Origin: Mesaphorura yosii
Lineage: Eukaryota; Arthropoda; Collembola; Poduromorpha; Tullbergiidae
DNA length: 64,000 nucleotides
Direction of reading: 5' to 3'
Assembly (NCBI GenBank): GCA_009869945.1
Contig: WIXG01000221.1
Span: 1 to 64,000, forward strand
In this document: positions 1-9,162 of the stretch, piece by piece
Layout of the letters: each line of letters opens with the position of its first letter
How positions within the stretch are numbered: position 1 is the stretch's first letter
The notes under the pieces: generated by a model
The model's input: only the letters and a program-made list of their open reading frames with translations
Told to the model about the DNA's origin: nothing
Databases searched by the model: none
Translations under genes and position numbers: made by a program

Positions 1-574
1 CAATTCCGTGTGGGACTGCGCCGGCCCTTCTCCGATCCTGTATCGCAAGTACACGTTGTGGCTGAAGACACCCACGTTCAGTCCCAAACCCATCACAATC
101 AATGTACCCAATTACAAACTATCCGACTGGTTGGAGGCTGGGTACAAGGGCAACGTGACTGGGGACGAACAGCAAGTCACTGTGGTGCTTAAGAAACCAG
201 ATTTCGATGCACATGCGGTAGCAACAAGGGGGCCGAACGTTATTACAGGAGGATACGATGTTGATCTGGACTATGAAAAGACGCCGTCATTTAATGACTG
301 GGTTCACTTTGGCGGCAATTCTCCACAAGAAATCAGGTATGTAGACCCTGGTATCATTAAGGAGCCACCTCAACCTGGTTATAACACGATTGTGCTTGAG
401 GGTGCACAACAACAACGATTTGCTGCTGCAAGACCACAATTCAAGCGAGAGCTGACCTACCCGCCGCCAGAAGAGTCTCGTTTCGTGCAGCAACAGCAGC
501 GGACAATGGTGGCGCCGCTGAGGTCAATGTGGTACCCGATTTCAGGGTCCGGTGGGCGCAGGATGGATCCATAA
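1..574 (+). CDS. 3' end of an unrecognised protein-coding gene (partial)
   Basis: The reading frame is open from the first full codon of the window (position 2) to a TAA at 572-574, so the start and any earlier exons lie upstream of the window. The visible 190 residues show no domain I recognise. The first part is mixed polar/hydrophobic and contains the motifs WLEAGYKGN and FNDWVHFGGN. The last third is rich in Gln, Pro and Arg (QQQRFAAARPQF, FVQQQQRTM). I see no membrane segment and few cysteines. A polyadenylation signal AATAAA lies at 629-634, 55 bp past the stop, which supports a real 3' end. Codon use with frequent G/C third positions resembles the other genes here. It could be an extracellular or cuticle-associated protein, but that is only a guess from composition. 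Confidence 0.6.
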   Translation, partial: NSVWDCAGPSPILYRKYTLWLKTPTFSPKPITINVPNYKLSDWLEAGYKGNVTGDEQQVTVVLKKPDFDAHAVATRGPNVITGGYDVDLDYEKTPSFNDWVHFGGNSPQEIRYVDPGIIKEPPQPGYNTIVLEGAQQQRFAAARPQFKRELTYPPPEESRFVQQQQRTMVAPLRSMWYPISGSGGRRMDP

Positions 575-1300
575 TGGTTCTTGGTCCCTTCTCACTTATT
601 TGTTTTTAGCACCTTTGGTGACGAGAAAAATAAACAATGTACGTTGCGCACTTATTCTGCTGTACTTTCATTGAATTTAAACTCTTTAAAAAGTGGAGGA
701 AATGGTTTTGCGGAATTCAGTCTTTGCAGAGAAAAGTACTGCAAAAGTCAAGTGGGGAAAAATTGCGCTCAATTACCAAGACCATACTCTTACCACACAG
801 GAAATGACACTCGAATGACAGAAAATCGTGCAGTGTCATATCGCACGAAATTTATCTCCGACATCGTTCATTTAAAATTCTACTTTCCACCCTGTGTCAC
901 TCCTAAATTACTATTCCTCAATAGCAAAAGCAATCAACTACTCGAACTGGAATGGCCTGAACCCTCTGAAAACTTGTCAGTCAATAGTGATCTACGTGAG
1001 TACATGTGACTCTTCCAATTCATCGAACACCTCGTTCGAACTCATCCTCTAGAGCATAACCCTTCAGTGCTGCACCAGCAACAGCTGAGGTCTGATATAC
1101 CACCAAGACGTTTAACACATTGTGCTCGGTTCAAGAGACGGGCTTGAATGTGAGCTGTCAGCTGTCTCGCCAGAGACGCTCTGCTGCGCAGTGACAATCA
1201 AGCAGCCAACACACGCGGAAAGTCGTGTTCATCCAGGGCGGATTGCAAAATGCAAATAAAAACAAAGGGCGGTGCCAGGATTCCCAGGGTCAGCTTGGGT
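575..1300. other. Intergenic, no gene seen
   Basis: The stretch holds the 3' UTR and poly(A) signal of the preceding gene. A short open frame at 581-1009 on the plus strand has no recognisable motif, lacks splice context and looks like chance. I see nothing else. Confidence 0.5.
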
Positions 1301-1329
1301 TTGGGTCTAAATTGCTCGAAATGCTCAAC

Positions 1330-1530
1330 ACGAGGACAGCATCGTCGTACTCCGAGGTGAGTGGGTTGAAGTGCTGTCCCTCCGGGCAGTCGACTAGAAT
1401 GCCGATCCCACCGAAAGAACAGTAGAAGCGGCCGCAGCAGAAGGGGTCCTAGATGGGCCGTGTTACTCCGTCGCTGCAGTAGGCCGGGGGTTTCTCTGTG
1501 GTCGTCGACGGAGAAGAGCTCGGCTCTCCT
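1330..1530 (-). pseudogene. Decayed chitin-binding type 2 (peritrophin-A / CBM14) exon
   Basis: On the minus strand a Thr/Ser/Pro linker (STTTEKPPAYCSDG) leads into a peritrophin-A-like cysteine pattern. The pieces are YCSDGVTRPI, then DPFCCGRFYC, then ILVDCPEGQHFNPLTSEYDD. Spacing and the CP-x-G-x-x-F-N signature fit the CBM14 chitin-binding fold. One in-frame stop lies between the first and second cysteine, and the expected last cysteine is not found where the pattern ends. No clean start or exon borders could be placed. I read it as a relic of a host cuticle or peritrophic-matrix gene. A less likely alternative is a real exon beginning at the TAG that doubles as a splice acceptor. The intact CPAP1 gene at 36-39 kb carries the same domain type. 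Confidence 0.5.
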
Positions 1531-2500
1531 GCGCCGAGGTCGACGAATGCAGTGCACCACTTGTGGGCGTACTGCTCTCTGCTCGGGGCCAATCTGTGAC
1601 TGGTTGCGGTTTTGGCTGGCGGTGTTGAGGGCAGAGCCAATGAAAATGAGTCCATCTTGGAGAAAATTAGTTTCTTGGAGCAGCGTGTTCGTCCACCAAA
1701 AAATGCATGTCCATCTGAAGCAATTGATCGCCAACTCCTTCGATGCGACCGAACAGCATTTGTACAGCGAACAGCGACTAAGGTACCAACTTACAATCTT
1801 ACCTGTTGCCAGAGATCGAAGGCGTGAGGAGAAAGTTTTCCGGGTCAAGTGAAAGATTTCTGTCACAGAATAGTTAATTTTTCTTGTCTCCTGTTAAAGT
1901 AGTGGCTGTGGGTTCGTACACTGGCAGAATGGACCAGTATCTATCCAAATCCGTCGCCAATTTTTGCTACTTTTGCAGGAAACCGGGGGCTCAAACTGGG
2001 GTCAGCCGATGATGACCCCCATCAAATTGGGTGTCATTCAAAAGCTCATATCATGGGTTATATACCCTAGAAGTTTCAGCTTCCTGTGTCCATTAGGGAC
2101 GGCGCAGGAGCCCGCCAAAGTTGACCCTTGACCCCAGGCAGAATTCAACGCCGCACAGCAAACCTGCATATTCCACCATAGTGAGACGCGTTGAATTTGT
2201 AACGCCTGAAAGTACCGTTGGTGCACAAATTATGGAAAAGATGAAATTGTAATTGGCGTCGACTGCTACACTGTGAAGAAATGCGTCATACGTGAGAAAA
2301 TAAGAATGCGATACAAAACTCTTTCGTGTGCACTAGGGCCAGTGACCTGTCTTGGAAGAGTTACTTGATTGTAAATTGACGATGGCTGAAGCTCGATGGG
2401 TCGATCACAACGTCGAGGTCACAGTTCGAAGCAAACTGTAAAGATATACGCAGAGTTCGACTGTCGACTGTTCAGGAGTTCATTCACCTAACTGCCAATG
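1531..2500. other. Intergenic; possible dispersed-repeat fragment at about 1930-2130
   Basis: No gene is recognised. The stretch at about 2000-2110 (around GGGTGTCATTCAAAAGCTC) looks like the kind of dispersed repeat fragment common in invertebrate genomes, but I see no second copy in the window and no terminal repeats. The call is therefore weak. Confidence 0.25.
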
Positions 2501-2589
2501 CAAAGAAATGAACTTCATGATCGTTTTCGCGTTTCGTATCGCTCTGGCTCACTGGGTCTTCGACCTGGAACCGAGTTTTCGTTCTTGTG

Positions 2590-2826
2590 TCCACTCTGCT
2601 CGGAGCTCACTCGATCATTGGCAGCTGCAACAGTGAGCAGTGACCACATTTTCTTCTCCGTTCATCGTTTTCTGTTCTCTTTGCCATTTTTATTACCTTG
2701 AGCGTCTTCATTTCTTTGTTCTCGTCCTGGTTATCAGCATCATCGAATCTTCGACAGTACCAGCGAAGAATTTGATCGTGTTCGTCTACGTCGTCGACGT
2801 CGTAGAATTTCTCAACTCGATTCAGG
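2590..2826 (+). other. Probable 5' untranslated exon of the C2H2 gene
   Basis: A strong donor (TTCAGG followed by GTAAGT) at 2826/2827 pairs with the acceptor AATCAG ending at 2946. The ATG of the zinc-finger gene follows that acceptor immediately, so the first exon is probably noncoding and the start codon sits at the very beginning of exon 2. The 5' limit of this exon is not visible. Confidence 0.4.
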
Positions 2827-2946
2827 GTAAGTTTTGGGGATCTGCTATGAATTTTTGTCGCTGTCCCCAGAAAAGAGTAGAGACGCATCTGCCCGTGCTT
2901 AATTTGCTTCATTCTCATTTCTCATATTCCTTGTTGATCTAATCAG

Positions 2947-4510
2947 ATGAGTGCCTCAAATCCGAATCCTCCAAACATTCCACCGCCTGGGAAGCGCGCC
3001 GTTTGGGAGCTTTACGTTATTCGGAAGTGGGTTGACGAGAACGAGCTCGCAGCGTCCGAAGATTCTCCTGACGACATGGCAGCATTCTTCCGAAGGATGG
3101 ACGACATGAGAAGAGCCTGCAGGCGAGCCACCGTCACCAGTGTCACGAATTTCAGTGATGAAGGTAACTCTGCCAGATTTCTCTTCTCAACTGCACTGCT
3201 AGCTATGATCTTATTTTGATCATTTTGCTGATTTCCGATTTTTGCCTTCTTCGTGTTCCAGACGTCAGAGCGGAGATGGACGAAGTCTGGAACAACTTGC
3301 AGAATTCACCGCAGTCCGAGTTTCTTCGCTATTTGCACGACGGCGACAACAACGACGAGCCGGTTCAACAGCTTACGGAGCAGAGCCTATACAGGAAATC
3401 GGTTCCGAGTCAGAGTCAGCTTCTGGATGCCAACACCACCGACATCGGCATCGGCTTCTCAGGCGCCTCGACTCCTCCGATTGAATACAAGCCATTGCCA
3501 TTGCCAGTCAAGCAAGTCAAATTCGAGCGCGCGTCGGACGGCGACGACAACGAATATTCAAACGACACTCTTCCACGTGGAGGGTCAGGACCTTTCAGGC
3601 GCTGGCGCTATGGCTATTACCCACCTCCAAAGAAGACTACTGAAAGAACGGGGAAAACAGTCAAGACTTTGAAGTAAGTTCGAAATAATCTTTACAATTA
3701 TGCCACATTCACAAATGCACAAGTCGATCGTGATTCGGGATAATTAATTTGATTCTTTTATGCAGAAAACTTGAAGAGCTGTACGGCGACGGTCCCTGGC
3801 CCAAAGGTGCAAGTGCGAATTCACGTTCTGGTCGGTCGAAAAACAAGAAAGTCAAGAAAATCAAGATGGAGCCCGTTGACATTGAGAAGGAAACTGTCAA
3901 AATTAAAACTGAGCCCACCGAACCCGCGTTTGAACCAGAGACTGACGTCAACTACAGAAAACGCCCCGCCCGTTCGACCAAGACCAGAGCCAAGAAATTC
4001 AAGGCAGAAGCGTACGCCAGCGCCGCCGTAGAGGAACCCAAGCCGAAGTCCACGAAACAGACTTCATTTCCCTGTGGATTTCCAGGATGCCCAAAAGTAT
4101 ACACATGCAAGAACGGGCTAAAATACCATCGCAAGAATCACCATCTGACTCCGGAGGAGGAAACGGCGAGGAAGGCTATACAGGCGAACCCTCAACATCA
4201 CTGCCCAATTTTGGTGTGCCCAAAGGCGTACCAGAACAGGTCCGGACTGAAATACCACATGGTGAAGCACCCCGAGCTCGCGAAGATGTCGGTGGAGGAG
4301 GTGGAGCAGATGTGTCAGGAGAAGGAGGCGTACTTGCAAGGGGTCATGGGAGTCAGAGCGGTGGAGGCGCAAGCGCAGGAAAACGTCGCCCTGGAGCTGC
4401 AGTTGGAAACGCCCACCACCGGCGCCGCCGATGCTACAAATGAAGGACAATGGGAGGGGGAGGTCAGGCTCGAAGATCTTGCCGCCATGCCTCATTGCCA
4501 GTCATTTTAA
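2947..4510 (+). CDS. Two-finger C2H2 zinc-finger protein
   Basis: Three coding exons join in frame: 2947-3163, 3262-3673 and 3766-4510, giving 457 residues. All introns are GT-AG. The start ATG lies directly after a splice acceptor at 2946. The N-terminal part (residues 1-210) is acidic and polar without a known domain. A basic, Lys-rich middle segment (residues 215-300) contains repeated KxEPxD-like elements (KMEPVD, KTEPTE), which resemble sumoylation consensus sites. Two C2H2 fingers follow at about residues 318-375: C-x4-C-x12-H-x4-H (CGFPGC...GLKYHRKNHH) and C-x4-C-x12-H-x3-H (CPILVC...GLKYHMVKH). The Y-x-x-x-x-GLKYH core resembles fingers of the JAZF1 and DPF/requiem type. A role in the nucleus, in chromatin or transcription, is likely; the exact orthologue is not determined. 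The gene converges on the amine oxidase gene, with stops only 274 bp apart. Confidence 0.85.
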
Positions 4511-4784
4511 TTGTCTTGTACTTTGTCAGATTCAGATTTTTGTAGTTAAAAGTAAGGCTAGTCATTTTAAGTCGTAACGTCATGTCATGACGAACCAATT
4601 CAGAATCAAAAAATGTCAGAAAAAAATATGAAAAATGAAAAATCAGCATGAAATTACAGATTTTGTATTTGTCAACGTCATGCAAGTCTTTAAGTGTGAG
4701 TAAAGCAAATGCATGTTCAGAGAACCGATCGTCTAATAGCTGTCCATTTATTTCACTTCCGGTTTCTGTTTCCGGTTCCATTTC

Positions 4785-7124
4785 TTATTTGCATTGGCAT
4801 TCGCGCCCGCTCTTTTCCGGGCCGGCCATCGTCTTCGGTCTCGGCACGTCGAGGGCCGGATTGCTGGCGAAGAAATTGTGAGGCTTCAGCACGAATCCGC
4901 AGGACTCGACGTTCATGATTGGGAAGTCTTCGACTCGCGGAATGTGCGCCACGCCCAGCGTATGCCAAAGCACGATGTCCTCGTTCTCAATGCTGCTCGT
5001 CTTCGCAGTCCATTTGTGGATGCCCGCCTCGCCTTTGCACTGATTCACGTAAAAACCGGCGGGGAACTTCTCCCCCTCGTCGAACTTCGTCACCCACAAC
5101 GGTTGCGTCGCGAATTGGGCCCGATTCCGAATGTAACTCCCTTCTTGTGCCATCAGCATCTGCCTGCTCAGCGGAATCAGCTTCCAGGCGCAAGGTTGAC
5201 CCGTGACTTCGTGGATGGAGGCGGGGTTGAATATTTTCCAGAAGGAATTCCATCCTGGCGTGCCGCCGGCTCTGAAGGAGCTTTTGACATCCTCCGTCGT
5301 CCTGAAGGTTTGCTCCTCCAGCACGAAGCCCTGCCCGTACGGATTCTCTGCCGACCCGAATCGCTCTGGCAGCGGTTTGACGTCCACGGCCGCCACAGAA
5401 TTTCGGGGTCCATCAAACATTGTGTCGAGGCGCACAGAAAAAATGTGCTGATGAAACTGGGCGTTGATTCCTGGAGCGACGAGGGTGCCGTAACGCCTTC
5501 CGCCATTGTCGACTCCGTCGTCGCCAATAAAATTGGTACTCAGTTCGCCGGTCGGTTTGATTTCGAACCCAATGGAGCCATCCTGGTTGAAAGTCCAGTA
5601 AAATGCGTACTCGTAGTTGACGACCGTCACAATGAAGCTCAGCACGAGGCGCCGGGCGCGGGCGACGGATGTCTGGGCCGGATTCCGGTATTCAACGTGC
5701 TTGAAGAGGAGCCCTGCGAAAAAACAAAAGAGACCTCGATGCTCGACTTCCAGAGACTTCCAGAGACTTCCAGAGACTTCCAGAGACTTCCAGAGACTTC
5801 CAGTTTACTCGCAAAAGAAAACGAAATACCTGCGTCTTCTTCGTGAAGACAAATTGAGTTTTTTATGAAAGTTGGTTCGCCGTCGTGATTGTTCAGGACT
5901 GCATCAAAGTATTTAATCGTCCCCAGGCAATCGCAGCCAAGCTCCAGCGAATTGGCGCAGAATCCAAGTCCGTAATCGCCGACGTCGAACGCCTAATCAG
6001 TGAAATCATTAAGAGAAGTCAGCTAGTAATTAATTATCAAACGATTTAATTATTAATTAATCGTGTTTACACTTTTCCGGTGGAACGGCGGCCTCGGATC
6101 TCCGTACGGGACGACCATCTCAACTATCGACGCCCGATACAGCAAATCCCGGGTTCGGTCTCCGTCTTGGTACTGCACGTTGTGGAGCACCAGCCCCTCG
6201 CGGTAATTGAAACTGATCCGCAGCCGGAACTTTTGCCAGCGGATCTCGTTGCCTTGCACCGTAAAACTCGGGCCATCTGGCTGAACGATGTCCACAGGCT
6301 TCAAATCCTTGCGGAGCTGCTTGTTTTCCAGGAAGGCGACGTCGTGATTGATGGAGCGCCTGGGGATCACTAATTTTTTGCTGGGCAAGGCGAAGCTGTT
6401 GATAGAAGTTGGAAGATCATCAATCCTGATTACCTTTTCGGCTATCAAATCCACAACTGGAGAGAAAATTCAATTAGGCGGAGGTGCTAATCAGCCAATT
6501 TAGTGACAGTGACCGACACGTCATGAGTCATGACGAATTCGAACCTGTAACGAAGTTGAGTGGGTGTGCGTAGTGATTGTCGCCTTCAAACTCCCTGGCG
6601 TACATGAAAAGTTGTACCAACCGCTTGTTTTCCAGTTCGACCTCTCCCGAGAACCCGAACGACCACGGATCAGCGACGATCAGCTCCATATTCTCGAACC
6701 CGAGCTCCCGACATCTTTTCTGAACCCCCGGATCCTGTTTCACAATGCGCTCCGAGTCGAAGCAGTCATCTGGAGTCAGAGTTGGCTGCGAACCGGGCGC
6801 GACTGCGATCAACTTTTCGACCAGCCCTTCAGTTAAGTTCACCGTCGCCTCGTGCACGCGCCCGGAGCCTCGTTCGATGAGGACGACGAACGCCTTTCTT
6901 GGAATTGGCGCCGTCGCCTGATCTCCGTTGGCTCGTCCAGTCTTGTTAAACTCCAGAATTAACTCCTTTGGAGGCTCCAACAAAGTAATTGAATTGAAAA
7001 TCCATGCCGCTGCCGCTGCTGAATGCTGGGTCTTGATTAATTTGGAGGAGAGACTAATTTCGGCCGGGGTGAGCGGATCCAGCGGATGAAGGTGAAGGGC
7101 TTTGCTGTCGCTGCTGTCAGGCAT
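4785..7124 (-). CDS. Copper amine oxidase, peroxisomal/fungal-like type
   Basis: Four exons (minus strand): 7124-6545, 6456-6071, 5992-5830 and 5713-4785, in frame, 685 residues. The family oxidatively deaminates primary amines to aldehydes with release of H2O2 and NH3. It uses copper and a topaquinone made from an active-site tyrosine. The N-terminal domains ([11 protein letters not shown] onward) are followed by the catalytic-base motif [10 protein letters not shown] (Asp at about 325). The cofactor motif is V-N-Y-E-Y with the precursor Tyr at about 410. Copper ligands are H464 and H466 in [11 protein letters not shown] and about H633 in [12 protein letters not shown]. All key residues are present. 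There is no signal peptide, unlike secreted vertebrate AOC enzymes, and no SKL-like C-terminus (it ends ECQCK). Stretches such as [16 protein letters not shown] closely resemble yeast and bacterial enzymes. AATAAA on the minus strand lies about 35 bp past the stop. Confidence 0.93.
5751..5803. repeat. 10-bp tandem repeat, 5 copies, in an amine oxidase intron
   Basis: Five perfect back-to-back copies of CAGAGACTTC occupy 5751-5800, followed by a partial CAG. The array lies in the 116-bp intron between exons 3 and 4 of the copper amine oxidase. It is a short minisatellite whose copy number could vary between individuals. It takes up nearly half of the intron but does not cover the acceptor site. 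Confidence 0.95.
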
Positions 7125-9162
7125 GATTTTAATTTTTGACTCGAAACTTCCAGCAGCCTATTCGATTCGACTACGGTGCCTATTCGAACTGAATTCTGGC
7201 GAATGTATGAAGTCAGCTTCTAAAGAAATCTTCTGACGTCCAACCAAAACTAAAAGAAAGGAGCTCCCGTCAAGAGTCAAATCAAGAAAGAGTCGAACCA
7301 AAAGTCAGCTGATAACAAGTTCAAGGTTCACGATAATCTTGCCATTGGCTTTCAGTTGTTGTTAGCGAAGCATTCAAGCAACCTAGCTCGGCTCAGCTCG
7401 TTAAGGGTCAGTGCTTGTTTAACTTAACTCGCTTATCCTTTTTCGTCTGCCCAAAGTCTTTTATTACAATTCTGAAGTCGCCTGGGGTTTGGGTCATTAA
7501 CGGCCAGGATCCAAACAAGCTTATCAGTTTTTCTCCTCGCTCTTGCGTGTCGTGTGCAGATTCGCTGGCAGAAATAGAATACTGTGCGTACGAAAAAGCG
7601 GTGGCGATGATTTATGACGGCGTTGACGTGGTAGCTTGGCGCTTGCTTTAACGACGGCACGACGGGTCGCTTTTAGGCCCTGCATTATTATGCATAATAA
7701 AAATAATGGTCGTACATCACATGTTGACTTGCTACCGCTGGTTCAGTCACCCACAGCTTATTGCCTCCATTATCGTTTATGCGCCTACACGAACAGGCTG
7801 GCGCTGGAACATTTGTACGTGCCACAGGCTGCAACTGCTGACAGCATCTGGCTTCGGGTTCCAGCCGCCGCCTGCCTGGAACATGAAATATGGCTTGGCC
7901 TGGCCTGACGGTTAATTCAGAATGCAGAATGCTGACAATCATCACGTCGTCGCCGTCGGTTGTCGATCATTCACACCTGCCTGGCTCCCATCCGCGTCCG
8001 GCCAGGCTGCTGATGCAATTTACTTCACTCCAAAATGATGTTCCAGTAGATTTTATAGCTGTACTTCAGAATTCAATCATTGGAATTTGGAAATTCACAA
8101 AGAACTGTTCAAAATTGTAATTTTCGAGTACGCGTAGGTGCAAGCAGGAAGGAGAGTGCAAAGTTATAATTAAATTGAAAACTTTGCACTCCAAAATTCA
8201 GAAATTCTGCTCTGATAATGAATATGGATAAATTTTGCTGGGCACTCATCGAAAGCGACTTCTTGAACTCAACATTTTCCATTTACTTTACTTTTACACT
8301 GAATAAATTGAATTTTCGTCTCGTCGTGTACAAGAAATAAAAATAAAAGTTTAAATCCCATTTCAGAAGGCAAGACTTTTCCAAAGCCAAGTACTTGAAT
8401 TCCAAAAGAATTCATTTCAATTTAGCTTCTGCTTCTTGTCTTGTCTCCTTTTTAATTTTCTCGTGCTGGGAATTTTTTCACTTTCACTTGAATATTTTCT
8501 TTTTCCGAGGAGGCAGTCTAGGTTGTAGAATTTACCACAATACAACTCATCCAGCGCTGAAGGAGTCGTTGAGGAAAAGAAAAGTTTTGATGCTAAAGAA
8601 TTTCGTAATTACTTCCAGCGCGGCGAAGCGCAGTGCAGGAAACTTTTCCTTTTTCATTTCTGACTTGACTTAACTTGACTCTTCAGCCTGGAAAACTTCC
8701 TGCTTTCAGTCTTAAGCTTAAGCTCCTGACATATTTTCCATTCCAACTTGACTTTCCTCGACCGGGCGGCCGAAATTGCATTTTCCTTCTTCTCCGCGAT
8801 ACGGCCAACGCCAAATTGGAATTGTTGCAAAGCCAAGCCAAGCCAAAGCCTACGCGAAAAGAAAACCTTTAAAAATGTGCTTTATTTTCTCGGCTTACAT
8901 GGCATAAATTCTATTATTGGACAAGACCTTAAATACGTGGGAAAAACCGCTCGAGCTGGCTGGCAGTAAGAATTCAGATCGCTGCGCTGGAGCCGCGGGA
9001 GACGGAGACGGGACGAGAAAAACAAAAAACAGCAGCACTATCAGAGCCTCGCAGCAGTTTCGGTTTCAGTCTGAAAGTAAACACGATGCAGTTCACACGC
9101 ACACGCGTCCGTGCTCAAGAATTTTGTGACTCGACCATGTGAGAGTGAAAAACGTGCTGTAA
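7125..9162. other. Intergenic between divergent amine oxidase and B4GAT1
   Basis: About 2 kb separates two divergently transcribed genes, so promoters for both are expected here. Short open frames (for example 7415-7651 on the plus strand) lack splice context and domains. I see no RNA gene or repeat of note. Confidence 0.5.

Noticed and set aside
1198-1866. Minus-strand 222-residue open frame
   Set aside because: No domain, and a different frame of the same strand carries the chitin-binding relic; the open length is chance.
5751-5803. CRISPR-like array
   Set aside because: Unit is 10 bp with no spacers and lies in a eukaryotic intron; it is a simple tandem repeat.
7415-7651. 78-residue plus-strand frame between amine oxidase and B4GAT1
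   Set aside because: No motif, no supporting signals and atypical codon use.
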